This document shows positions 41,324-49,429 of a stretch of DNA of 64,000 bases, in pieces; the stretch's first letter is position 1; every line of letters starts with the position of its first letter. Origin of the DNA: an uncultured Clostridia bacterium. GTDB lineage: Bacteria; Bacillota; Clostridia; Lachnospirales; Lachnospiraceae. A model generated the notes under the pieces. That model was not told where the DNA came from. It did not search any database and saw only the letters and a program-made list of their open reading frames with translations. Both the position numbers and the translations under genes were made by a program. The DNA lies in contig CAOKDX010000009.1 of the NCBI GenBank assembly GCA_948467395.1, positions 1-64,000 on the forward strand. Reading direction: 5' to 3'.

Positions 41324-42478
41324 ATGAGGATTGTGATGGAGAGATTAACGGAGCTGCTGACGGCGTGCATGGATGAACATTTATCCCGGGTGATCATCAG
41401 CAACAGACGAAGAACGGAAGTGTCAGAAAAAATGGTGGCCAGGCCGTACCGGGAGAGAGGAAGCCTCTGGTTTCAGATGGAGGAATATCGGAATAATCAG
41501 GTATTTCACAAAAATTTCGGGAAGGCGGAGGCGGTCCAGTACCTCCTGTCATTTTTTCCGGACAGCTATAAGCAGATTGAGATATACAGGGAAGACTGTC
41601 AGTATTCTGTGCTGGTGAGCAAAAAGGGAAAAGCGAAAATCAATAAAAGGACCTGTGAAAATTTTAGAAAGATCGATCTGAATCATAACCGCAGAAAGCA
41701 ATATATTCTGCCGCAGAATGAACGGGTTCCCTTTCTGGTGGAATTGGGCGTCCAGTCGGAATCTGGAAAGATCCTAGACAAAAAGCAGAAAAAATTTCGT
41801 CAGATCAACCGCTTTCTGGAATTCGTTAGGGATGTTCTCCCGGTTCTTCCAAAAGACCGGAGAATTACGGTAATTGATTTCGGATGCGGCAAATCCTATC
41901 TTACTTTTGCCATGTATTATTACCTGAAGATAATGAATGGGTATGACGTCCGTATGATCGGCCTCGACCTGAAGAAGGATGTGATCGATACATGCAGCAG
42001 GCTGGCGCGCAAATTCGCATATGAGGATCTGACCTTTCTCCAGGGGGACATCGCATCCTTTGAGGGAGCGGACCAGGTGGATATGGTAGTCACCCTGCAT
42101 GCCTGCGACACGGCTACGGATCATGCCCTGGATAAGGCGGTGCGGTGGGGAGCCAGGGTGATCTTATCGGTGCCCTGCTGTCAGCACGAGTTAAATCGTC
42201 AGATCTCCAGCGAGCTTTTGGAACCGGTGCTGAAATATGGTATTCTGAGGGAGCGGATCGCCGCCCTGATGACGGATGGGCTCCGGGCCGGACTGTTGGA
42301 ACAAAAAGGATACGAGGTACAGATTCTCGAGTTTATCGACATGGAACATACACCTAAGAATCTGTTGATAAGGGCTGTCTGGCGGGACAGGAGACAGCCG
42401 GAAACGGATTCATATAACAGGCTTTGCGACAGTATGAATCTTCATGGTACTTTAGAACGGTTATTACAGAATAAATAA
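41324..42478 (+). CDS. SAM-dependent methyltransferase, Methyltransf_32-like
   Basis: The 384-residue protein has an N-terminal helical part with many basic residues (about 1-180) and a Rossmann methyltransferase domain with motif I VIDFGCGKSYLTFAMYYY near 190, an acidic GLDLKKDVI and the later TLHACDTATDHAL and SVPCCQHELN. This last pair is typical of a family of presumed RNA methyltransferases. The ATG at 41324 has no strong ribosome site (TGTATGAGG region). The substrate is unknown. It is followed by the REC/HD-GYP/GGDEF gene at 20 bp. Confidence 0.75.
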   Translation: MRIVMERLTELLTACMDEHLSRVIISNRRRTEVSEKMVARPYRERGSLWFQMEEYRNNQVFHKNFGKAEAVQYLLSFFPDSYKQIEIYREDCQYSVLVSKKGKAKINKRTCENFRKIDLNHNRRKQYILPQNERVPFLVELGVQSESGKILDKKQKKFRQINRFLEFVRDVLPVLPKDRRITVIDFGCGKSYLTFAMYYYLKIMNGYDVRMIGLDLKKDVIDTCSRLARKFAYEDLTFLQGDIASFEGADQVDMVVTLHACDTATDHALDKAVRWGARVILSVPCCQHELNRQISSELLEPVLKYGILRERIAALMTDGLRAGLLEQKGYEVQILEFIDMEHTPKNLLIRAVWRDRRQPETDSYNRLCDSMNLHGTLERLLQNK

Positions 42479-42497
42479 TCAAAGGAGCTTGATAATT

Positions 42498-44567
42498 ATG
42501 GCAGGTAAACCAATTATTTTACTGGTTGATGCGCAGAAAGAAGAGAGCCGGTATATAGAAAAGATTCTGGGTAATAAATACAGCGTTCATATAGAGGAAG
42601 ATTGTGAGGGGGCCGGGGACTTTCTTAAGAGAGAAAGTCCTGATCTTATTTTACTAAATGGGGATATGGGAGAGGGCGGCTGCATCCCGGTTCTGCAGGG
42701 CTGGAAATCGGAGCCGGAATATAAGGATATTCCGGTTATCCTGCTTCTGGACAGCGGGCAGAATGCGGATGGTGCGAAAGGACTCCAGGCAGGGGCGGCG
42801 GACCTGATCATACAACCTGTGCCGGATGAGGTGGTGAGGCTGCGTGTGGACAAAACACTGGAGCTCACCGGACTTCACAGGAGGGTAGAGCACAGGGAGG
42901 AACAGATGGATCAGATCTCCCTGCAGTCGGTGATGACCATTGCCCATGCCATTGACGCCAAGGACCGGTATGCCGACGGCCGCACGGTGCGCGTGGCGAT
43001 GTGCTGCTGCGAGATAGCCAGAAAGCTTGGCTGGGATGAGAAGCGTATAGAGGATCTGTATTATGTGGCGCTGCTTCACGATATTGGCAATATCGCAGTG
43101 GAGGATGCGATCCTCAATAAGACGTCGGAGCTGACGGAAGAAGAATATGAAGTGATCAAGCAGCACACGGTAATCGGCAGTGAGATGGTGAAGGATACGA
43201 ACTTTATCCCTGGCGTGGAGGAGGGGGTCCGGTATCACCACGAGCACTATGACGGCAGGGGCTATGACGGGCTGGCGGGGAAGGATATACCCAAAATCGC
43301 CCGGATCATTGCGGTGGCGGATGCCTATGAGGCCATGGCCTCCAACCGTGCATACCGGAAGAAGATGCCTCCGGAACAGGTTAAGGAGGAGCTGCTGACC
43401 GGAAGGGGCAGCCAGTTTGATCCGGAAATCGTAGACGCCCTGATGGAACTGCTGGAAGAGGGACTGGTGATTGATGAGAAGAATGCGGAGCAGAATTTCG
43501 AATCAAAGGAGAGGCTCGGCGAGATCGGAAAGCTTCTGCGGGATGTGTTTACCGAGACGGTACATGAGATCCAGAACGAGCTGGAGAAGGATTCCCTGAC
43601 GGGCTTTCTGACCCGCAATTATTTCGAGGGAAAGATCAACGCCTATCTGATGAAGCCCAATGCCCACGGCACATTTTTCATGATGGACCTGGATAATTTT
43701 AAATATGTCAATGATACATACGGCCATGCGGCCGGCGATACGCTGATCATTGAATTTGCCAATGTCCTGAAAGAGAATACAAGGGAAAACGACTATGTCT
43801 GCCGTATGGGGGGCGATGAATTCGCCATCTTCTTCCCGGGGCTGGATAAGGACCATGTGATCCGGCAGCGGGCAGAAAATATTATCCGGCTCTTTAAGCT
43901 CAAACGGTCAGAGCTGGGCTATGATAAATGCTCCGTCTCCATCGGGATATTTACCAAATATGTGGGGAGCAGTGAGGTGACCTGCGAGTCGCTGTATGGA
44001 TATGCCGATAAGGCGCTGTACTTTGTGAAGAATAATGGAAAGGACGATTATTATCTCTATTCCCATATGTCCTTCGACGATAGAAATGCCCACCTGCTGG
44101 ACGATCAGATGAAGCTGCCCCAGATCCTTGCCCAGGTAACCGAGCGCAAATTCCGGAAGGGCGCCTATCTGGTGGAGTATGACCGCTTTACCTATATCTA
44201 TCAGTTCATCGTGAGAAATATAGAGAGAAGCTGTCAGGAGGTGCAGATCATACTGCTGTCGCTGGAGACGGGAGAGGAGGGCAGTGTGCCGCCAGAGAGG
44301 ATTGAGGACTGTATGATGCTGATGGAGACGGCGGTTACCCACTCCCTCCGCCGGGGTGATGTAACCACCCGGCTCAGTGCGGCGCAGCAGATCGTGATTC
44401 TTATGGATACCAATGCCGAAAATGGCCGGATGGTGGCAGAACGGATTGTGGCAAAGTATAATTCCCTGGCGGGTGACAGGAGACTTCCGGTTTCCTATGA
44501 CATGTCGGAGATTCCGGTGGGAGAGACAGGATCCGGCGCTGTACAAAAAAGCGGGGAGGAGCATTAA
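42498..44567 (+). CDS. REC / HD-GYP / GGDEF cyclic-di-GMP protein
   Basis: The ATG at 42498 follows AAAGGAG; a TTG nine bases earlier is less likely. The 689 residues contain a receiver-like domain (1-120) in which the phosphoacceptor Asp is replaced by Asn54 (LILLNGDMGEGG), an HD-GYP-like domain with His194-Asp195 (LLHDIGN) and a HHEHYDGRGYD site instead of GYP, and a GGDEF at 438-442 preceded by REND, an intact product-binding I-site. A C-terminal domain of about 150 residues is beta/alpha and unnamed. It can both make and break c-di-GMP on paper. Type IV pilus genes nearby are possible outputs. Confidence 0.9.
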   Translation: MAGKPIILLVDAQKEESRYIEKILGNKYSVHIEEDCEGAGDFLKRESPDLILLNGDMGEGGCIPVLQGWKSEPEYKDIPVILLLDSGQNADGAKGLQAGAADLIIQPVPDEVVRLRVDKTLELTGLHRRVEHREEQMDQISLQSVMTIAHAIDAKDRYADGRTVRVAMCCCEIARKLGWDEKRIEDLYYVALLHDIGNIAVEDAILNKTSELTEEEYEVIKQHTVIGSEMVKDTNFIPGVEEGVRYHHEHYDGRGYDGLAGKDIPKIARIIAVADAYEAMASNRAYRKKMPPEQVKEELLTGRGSQFDPEIVDALMELLEEGLVIDEKNAEQNFESKERLGEIGKLLRDVFTETVHEIQNELEKDSLTGFLTRNYFEGKINAYLMKPNAHGTFFMMDLDNFKYVNDTYGHAAGDTLIIEFANVLKENTRENDYVCRMGGDEFAIFFPGLDKDHVIRQRAENIIRLFKLKRSELGYDKCSVSIGIFTKYVGSSEVTCESLYGYADKALYFVKNNGKDDYYLYSHMSFDDRNAHLLDDQMKLPQILAQVTERKFRKGAYLVEYDRFTYIYQFIVRNIERSCQEVQIILLSLETGEEGSVPPERIEDCMMLMETAVTHSLRRGDVTTRLSAAQQIVILMDTNAENGRMVAERIVAKYNSLAGDRRLPVSYDMSEIPVGETGSGAVQKSGEEH

Positions 44568-44711
44568 TTTCTGGTGGAAAAAGACCGATACATATAATAG
44601 AGGAGACAACGGATTGTCGCCTGACGCAACTGCTCAAATAAGCTCAAGGAGGAGATTAAAGCAAATGAAATATATGAAAGAGTCATCAAACCAGTACAAC
44701 CCGTAAACAAT

Positions 44712-44930
44712 GTGATCAAGGCAGGCCGCTATCAGGACCGGAACAGGCGGAACGCCGGTGCGGACCAGCCTTTTGGAGAGATGTTCCGGAAAGAACAGGA
44801 AAGGGTTCGCGAACAGAGTGAGGAGAAGAAAGAAGAGGGACTCCGCCGCATGGAGGGACAGAACCAGTACAACAGCCAGGCCATGGAAGTTTTTTTCTTA
44901 CTTTCCCGCACGATGGATTACAAAGCCTGA
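44712..44930 (+). CDS. Small charged protein, N-terminus probably frameshifted
   Basis: The frame starting at GTG 44712 (VIKAGRYQDRNRRNAGADQ) has no ribosome site. The same frame is open and protein-like back to about 44625, with NEIYERVIKPVQPVNN before the GTG, but it lacks a start codon. A strong AAGGAGGAG and an ATG at 44665 lie in another frame and read only 13 codons. A one-base deletion after that ATG would explain everything. The C-terminus is a Glu/Arg-rich coiled-coil. Function unknown; it stands upstream of the ylxM-ffh promoter. Confidence 0.4.
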   Translation: MIKAGRYQDRNRRNAGADQPFGEMFRKEQERVREQSEEKKEEGLRRMEGQNQYNSQAMEVFFLLSRTMDYKA

Positions 44931-44959
44931 CCAGATGGCAGCCCAGATCACAAAAACAC

Positions 44960-44988
44960 TTGACAACGCGGCACGCCTGCGTTATACT
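44960..44988 (+). promoter_or_regulatory. Promoter of the ylxM-ffh operon
   Basis: TTGACA (44960-44965), 17 bases and TATACT (44983-44988) form a strong sigma-A promoter. Transcription should begin around 44995, inside the 5' arm of the hairpin described next. Confidence 0.8.
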
Positions 44989-44989
44989 A

Positions 44990-45026
44990 CCACCTGTAAA
45001 GAAAATTACTTTACAGGTGGTGTTTT
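44990..45026 (+). promoter_or_regulatory. Hairpin at the very 5' end of the ylxM-ffh mRNA, covering the ylxM ribosome site
   Basis: CCACCTGTAAAG (44990-45001) pairs with CTTTACAGGTGG (45009-45020) in a perfect 12-bp stem with a 7-base loop. The 3' arm includes AGGTGG, the ribosome site of the GTG at 45029, and is followed by TGTTTTTTG. It can act as an early terminator or hide the ribosome site. Part of the 5' arm may precede the transcription start, which would weaken the stem in RNA. Confidence 0.65.
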
Positions 45027-45028
45027 TT

Positions 45029-45385
45029 GTGGAAAAATCATTTTCGGAGCCCGATGAGATCGTGGAATTATCCTATCTGTATGATTTTTATGGGGCGCTT
45101 CTGAAGGAAAACCACAGACAGATCTTTGAAGATTATGTGCTGAACAATCTGTCGCTGGGTGAGATTGCCGGGGAGAGGCAGATCACCAGACAGGGCGTAT
45201 ATGATATTGTCCGGCGCTGCCGGATCCGCCTTAAGGAATACGAAGACAAGCTGCGGCTGGTGAGCAAATTCCAGCTGACGAAGCAGAAGCTGCAGGAGAT
45301 TGAGCGGATCGTCCGAGAGGGTGCAGATGGAGAGGTGTCTCAGCAGATCACCAGACTGGCAGAAGAGATTTATGATGTGATATAG
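45029..45385 (+). CDS. ylxM: YlxM-like helix-turn-helix protein
   Basis: The GTG at 45029 gives 118 residues, the family's normal size; the longer frame begins before the promoter hairpin and is not credible. The protein has a sigma-4-like HTH (LSLGEIAGERQITRQGVYDI) in the N-terminal half and helical C-terminal region. YlxM is encoded next to ffh in Gram-positive bacteria and is thought to assist the signal recognition particle, modulating Ffh activity. It precedes ffh by 44 bp in the same transcript. Confidence 0.9.
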   Translation: MEKSFSEPDEIVELSYLYDFYGALLKENHRQIFEDYVLNNLSLGEIAGERQITRQGVYDIVRRCRIRLKEYEDKLRLVSKFQLTKQKLQEIERIVREGADGEVSQQITRLAEEIYDVI

Positions 45386-45429
45386 CGCGGCGGCATGGCT
45401 GGCTATTATTGCAGGAAAGGGGCCGTTCC

Positions 45430-46776
45430 ATGGCATTTGACAGTTTATCTGAAAAATTACAGAATGTGTTTAAGGGACTGCGAAGCAAGGGCCGTCTGAC
45501 GGAAGCGGATGTGAAAGCGGCTCTGAGGGAAGTTAAGATGGCTCTTCTGGAGGCAGATGTAAACTTCAAGGTAGTGAAGCAGTTTATCAAAGCGGTACAG
45601 GAGAAGGCCACAGGGGAAGATGTTCTGAACAGCCTTACTCCAGGACAGACCGTGATCAAATATGTAAATGAAGAGATGGTCCGGATGATGGGTGAGACCA
45701 CCGCTGAGATCGATCTTCTTCCGGGCAGTGAAGTGACGGTAATAATGATGTGCGGCCTGCAGGGCGCAGGAAAGACTACCACGACAGCCAAGATTGCCGG
45801 CAAGCTGAAGGCGAAGGGAAGACGCCCGCTGCTGGTGGCATGTGATGTGTACCGCCCGGCAGCCATCGAGCAGCTTCAGATCAACGGCGATAAGCAGGAG
45901 GTTCCAGTATTTTCCATGGGAACCGGCCATGATCCGGTGGATATCGCCAAAGCAGGTGTGCAGCATGCCAAAGCCAATGGAAACAATGTGGTGATCCTGG
46001 ATACTGCCGGACGTCTTCATGTAGATGAGGATATGATGGAGGAACTTGCCCGGATCAAGGAAAATGTAACGGTTCACCAGACAATCCTGGTGGTGGATTC
46101 CATGACGGGACAGGATGCTGTCAATGTGGCGGGGATCTTTAATGAAAAGCTGGATGTCAGCGGCGTCATACTGACGAAGCTGGACGGGGATACCCGCGGC
46201 GGTGCGGCACTCTCTATCCGTGCTGTGACAGGAACCCCGATTTATTACGTTGGTATGGGGGAGAAGCTCTCGGATCTGGAACAGTTTTATCCAGACCGGA
46301 TGGCGTCCCGCATTCTCGGTATGGGAGACGTGCTTACCCTGATCGAGAAGGCCGAGGCACAGATGGATGAGGATAAGGCGGCGGAGCTGGCGAAGAAGAT
46401 CAAGAAGGCGGAGTTTGATTTTAATGACTTTCTGGATCAGATGCAGCAGATGAAGAAGATGGGCGGCCTTTCCAGTATACTGAGCATGCTGCCGGGGATG
46501 GGTCTCCCGTCGGACCTGGAGATTGACGATGACGCCCTGAAGGGGACGGAGGCCATTATTTATTCCATGACGAGGGAGGAGCGCACGCATCCGAATATTA
46601 TCAATCCATCCCGCAAGCGCCGCATTGCCAATGGCGCCGGTGTGGATATCAGTGAGGTAAACCGTTTGATCAAGCAATTCGAGCAGAGCCGGAAGATGAT
46701 GAAACAGATGTCCGGCATGATGGGCGGCAAGGGCCGCAGGAAAGGCGGTTTCCGGTTCCCCTTCGGGGGCATGTGA
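45430..46776 (+). CDS. ffh: Signal recognition particle protein Ffh
   Basis: The ATG at 45430 is preceded by GGAAAGGGG. The 448 residues show the N domain helices, the GTPase G domain with the P-loop GLQGAGKTTTTAKIAGKL near residue 102 and DVYRPAAIEQL and TKLDGDTRGGAALS, and the Met-rich M domain (DQMQQMKKMGGLSS, then SRKMMKQMSGMMGG). It binds signal peptides and SRP RNA, and docks with FtsY. The M domain ends in a basic GKGRRKGG tail. Confidence 0.98.
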   Translation: MAFDSLSEKLQNVFKGLRSKGRLTEADVKAALREVKMALLEADVNFKVVKQFIKAVQEKATGEDVLNSLTPGQTVIKYVNEEMVRMMGETTAEIDLLPGSEVTVIMMCGLQGAGKTTTTAKIAGKLKAKGRRPLLVACDVYRPAAIEQLQINGDKQEVPVFSMGTGHDPVDIAKAGVQHAKANGNNVVILDTAGRLHVDEDMMEELARIKENVTVHQTILVVDSMTGQDAVNVAGIFNEKLDVSGVILTKLDGDTRGGAALSIRAVTGTPIYYVGMGEKLSDLEQFYPDRMASRILGMGDVLTLIEKAEAQMDEDKAAELAKKIKKAEFDFNDFLDQMQQMKKMGGLSSILSMLPGMGLPSDLEIDDDALKGTEAIIYSMTREERTHPNIINPSRKRRIANGAGVDISEVNRLIKQFEQSRKMMKQMSGMMGGKGRRKGGFRFPFGGM

Positions 46777-46846
46777 GACAGGCATTCAATGAGGCGTTAA
46801 GCCCTTTGAATATAGATCAACATAGAAAGAGAAGGAGGTGAAAGAC

Positions 46847-47092
46847 ATGGCAGTAAAAATCAGATTGAAAAGATTAGGTCAGAAGAAGTCACCATTTTAT
46901 AGAATTGTGGTTGCTGATGAGAGATCTCCGAGAGACGGCAAAAATATCGCTGAGATTGGTACTTATGACCCAAATCAGGAACCAAGCGTCATTAAGGTAG
47001 ATGAGGAAGCAGCCAGAAAATGGCTGTCTAACGGTGCTCAGCCAACAGATGTTGTTGCTCGTCTGTTCAAGCAGGCAGGTATTGAAAAGTAA
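46847..47092 (+). CDS. rpsP: 30S ribosomal protein S16
   Basis: The ATG at 46847 follows GAAGGAGGTG at good spacing. The 81-residue product opens with [20 protein letters not shown] and contains [18 protein letters not shown], both diagnostic for S16. It is a small-subunit assembly protein. The order rpsP-khpA-rimM-trmD is the classical firmicute ribosome-maturation operon; here rplS, normally the last member, is missing and hisB follows. Confidence 0.98.
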   Translation: MAVKIRLKRLGQKKSPFYRIVVADERSPRDGKNIAEIGTYDPNQEPSVIKVDEEAARKWLSNGAQPTDVVARLFKQAGIEK

Positions 47093-47128
47093 TCTGTGTC
47101 TTTTGGCAGCACAGGATTGGAGGCTGGT

Positions 47129-47356
47129 ATGAAAGAGTTAGTAGAAGTGATCGCTAGTGCATTAGTGGATGATCCGGCGTCCGTTGTCGTCACTGAGACA
47201 GAAGACGATGATCAGATTGTCCTGAACCTGACCGTTGCGCCAGACGATATGGGTAAGGTCATCGGCAAACAGGGAAGGATTGCGAAAGCGATCCGTACCG
47301 TTGTGCGTGCAGCGGGTTCCAAAGGCGACAAGAAAATAATGGTAGACATACAGTAG
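47129..47356 (+). CDS. khpA: KH-domain RNA-binding protein KhpA
   Basis: The ATG at 47129 follows GGAGGCTGGT and gives 75 residues, the family's size. The KH motif GKVIGKQGRIAKAIRTVVRA is intact, including the GxxG loop. In streptococci KhpA pairs with KhpB/Jag to bind RNA and influence cell elongation. It lies 36 bp after rpsP. Confidence 0.95.
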   Translation: MKELVEVIASALVDDPASVVVTETEDDDQIVLNLTVAPDDMGKVIGKQGRIAKAIRTVVRAAGSKGDKKIMVDIQ

Positions 47357-47360
47357 TTGA

Positions 47361-47431
47361 AAGTTCATGTCAGAACAGCCGGATATCATAGCTTGGTCAA
47401 TGGTATGCCGGGCTGGTCAGGACATGAACTT
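47361..47431 (+). other. Long structured hairpin between khpA and rimM
   Basis: AAGTTCATGTC (47361-47371) pairs exactly with GACATGAACTT (47421-47431), an 11-bp base stem. Inside, CAGCCGG (47376-47382) pairs with CCGGGCTG (47408-47415) with one bulge, and ATATCA (47383-47388) pairs with TGGTAT (47401-47406) closing a 12-base loop. There is no T-run. It looks like a leader or processing structure within the operon. Confidence 0.7.
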
Positions 47432-47458
47432 CTTGTATTTGCGGGAGATTGATTGGAT

Positions 47459-48007
47459 ATGAATGGAAAAGAGATTGAAAAAACGTCAGAGAGCATCGAG
47501 GATATGCTTCGGATTGGAGTTGTGACGACGACACACGGGATCCGGGGGGAGATTAAGGTATTTCCTACGACAGATCAAGTCAGCCGCTTTGAGAAATGCG
47601 ATGAGGTGATTCTTGTAACAAAGGAAGGAAATCTGGTTTTACATGTCAATCGTGTAAAATATTTTAAAGATAGAGTGATTCTTGGTTTTCGGGAGTATGA
47701 CAATATCAATCAGGTAGAGGGATTTCAGAAGTGCGACCTGATGGTGACGCGGGAGAATGCCCTTCCCCTGAAAGAGGGGGAGTATTACCTGTGCGATGTT
47801 GTGGGGGCAGGAGTTGTGGAAGAGGATGGCTCGCCGGTGGGTGAGGTGACGGATGTAATAGAGACGGGGGCGAATCATGTCTTTGCTGTCCGGATGGATT
47901 CTGGGAAGGAGGTTCTTCTCCCTGTGATCCCGGACTGCATTAAGAAAGTAGACACGGAAGCGGGTGTTGTTACAGCGCATATTATGAAGGGGCTGATGGA
48001 TCTGTGA
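47459..48007 (+). CDS. rimM: Ribosome maturation factor RimM
   Basis: The start is taken as the ATG at 47459 with GGGAG upstream; a TTG at 47453 and an ATG at 47504 are other choices. The 182 residues show the N-terminal RimM domain ([20 protein letters not shown]) and a C-terminal PRC-barrel ([20 protein letters not shown]). RimM helps assemble the 30S head, next to S19. It overlaps trmD by four bases (GTGA). Confidence 0.95.
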   Translation: MNGKEIEKTSESIEDMLRIGVVTTTHGIRGEIKVFPTTDQVSRFEKCDEVILVTKEGNLVLHVNRVKYFKDRVILGFREYDNINQVEGFQKCDLMVTRENALPLKEGEYYLCDVVGAGVVEEDGSPVGEVTDVIETGANHVFAVRMDSGKEVLLPVIPDCIKKVDTEAGVVTAHIMKGLMDL

Positions 48008-48726
48008 GATATTATGTGATGACGCTGTTTCCGGATATGATCCGGCAGGGCATGAACACCAGTATACTTGGCCGGGCCATCCAGTCGGGAACTATTGAAC
48101 TGGATATAAAGAATATACGAGACTACACGAAGAACAGGCATTTGAAGGTGGACGACTATCCCTACGGCGGCGGGGCCGGTATGGTGATGGAGGCGGAACC
48201 GGTCTATTGCTGCTATGAGGAAATCTGCAGCGAGGCGGGGTGTGTGCCGCGGGTCGTGTATCTCACGCCTCAGGGGACCGTGTTCTCCCAGGAGATGGCA
48301 CAGGAGTATGCGGTTGAGCAGGATATTATATTCCTCTGCGGGCACTATGAGGGCATTGACGAGAGGGTACTGGAGGAGATTGTGACGGATTATGTATCCA
48401 TCGGGGATTATGTGCTGACAGGCGGAGAACTGCCCGCCATGGTGATGATGGATGCCATTGCCCGGCTGGTGCCTGGCGTGCTGAGCAACGAAGAATCGGC
48501 GGATACCGAGAGTTTTTCCGACGGACTGCTGGAATATCCCCAGTACACAAGACCTCCGGAGATTCTTGGAAGAAAGGTGCCGGAGGTGCTGCTCAGCGGA
48601 CATCATGAGAATATCCGGAGATGGCGGCAGGAACAGTCTGTCCGGCGTACCAGGGAGCGGCGTCCGGACCTGTATCAGAGCTGGAGGGACCGGTCCGGAA
48701 ACGGAGCGGAGCAGTGGCAAGAATAA
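48004..48726 (+). CDS. trmD: tRNA (guanine-N1)-methyltransferase TrmD
   Basis: The GTG start shares four bases with the rimM stop codon. The 240-residue protein carries the SPOUT trefoil-knot elements [12 protein letters not shown] and [20 protein letters not shown] and ends with a basic tail. It makes m1G37 in tRNAs to prevent frameshifting. The length is normal. Confidence 0.98.
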   Translation: MRYYVMTLFPDMIRQGMNTSILGRAIQSGTIELDIKNIRDYTKNRHLKVDDYPYGGGAGMVMEAEPVYCCYEEICSEAGCVPRVVYLTPQGTVFSQEMAQEYAVEQDIIFLCGHYEGIDERVLEEIVTDYVSIGDYVLTGGELPAMVMMDAIARLVPGVLSNEESADTESFSDGLLEYPQYTRPPEILGRKVPEVLLSGHHENIRRWRQEQSVRRTRERRPDLYQSWRDRSGNGAEQWQE

Positions 48727-48805
48727 CTGGAATAATTCACGGAGTTATGTTATACTATTTCTTATGATAAGATAGTTTGTACCAGAAACATGAGGAGGAC
48801 TTTTC

Positions 48806-49393
48806 ATGGGTCGTTATGTCAGATGCGAAAGAAATACGAGAGAGACCGAGATCATAGTGGAGCTGGATCTGGATGGGACGGGAGAGTACGAGATTGATAC
48901 CGGCATCGGTTTTTTTGATCATATGCTGGAGGGATTTGCCAGACATGGGTTATTTGATCTGGAGGTGGCTGTCCGGGGCGATATCCATGTGGATGCCCAT
49001 CACACGGTGGAGGATACCGGTATCGTACTTGGCCAGGCCTTTCTCAGGGCATTGGGCGATAAGGAGGGCATATCCCGGTTCGGCTACTTTATCCTGCCCA
49101 TGGACGATGCTCTTGTACTGGCCTCTCTTGATTTTTCGGGGAGGGCATACTTTGCCTTTGACGCCGATCTGAAGGCGGAGCGTCTGGGAATGATGGAGAC
49201 GGAAGTGGTCCGGGAATTTTTTATGGGACTGGCAGGCGGCGCGGGGATGAACCTCCATATCCGCCAGCTGGCAGGCGAAAATACGCATCATATCGTAGAG
49301 GCCATGTTTAAGGCGGTGGCAAAAGCCATGGATATGGCGTCCCGGGTCGATAACAGGATAGACGGTGTGTTATCCACAAAGGGCGTTCTGTGA
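48806..49393 (+). CDS. hisB: Imidazoleglycerol-phosphate dehydratase
   Basis: The 195-residue enzyme has the duplicated fold with metal-binding His pairs: GFFDHMLEGFARHG, DAHHTVEDTGIVLGQ and AGENTHHIVEAMFKA. It removes water from imidazole glycerol phosphate in histidine synthesis and is the monofunctional type, without the phosphatase domain of enteric HisB. GAGGAGG precedes the ATG. It forms an operon with the hisIE fusion 36 bp downstream. Confidence 0.98.
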   Translation: MGRYVRCERNTRETEIIVELDLDGTGEYEIDTGIGFFDHMLEGFARHGLFDLEVAVRGDIHVDAHHTVEDTGIVLGQAFLRALGDKEGISRFGYFILPMDDALVLASLDFSGRAYFAFDADLKAERLGMMETEVVREFFMGLAGGAGMNLHIRQLAGENTHHIVEAMFKAVAKAMDMASRVDNRIDGVLSTKGVL

Positions 49394-49429
49394 GACCGTC
49401 CGGGAAGATTGACAGTAGGAGGATGAGAC

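Noticed and set aside
45457-46785. 442-codon leftward frame opposite ffh
   Set aside because: It lies fully antisense to a certain ffh gene and is His/Leu/Arg rich, as expected for a codon-bias shadow.
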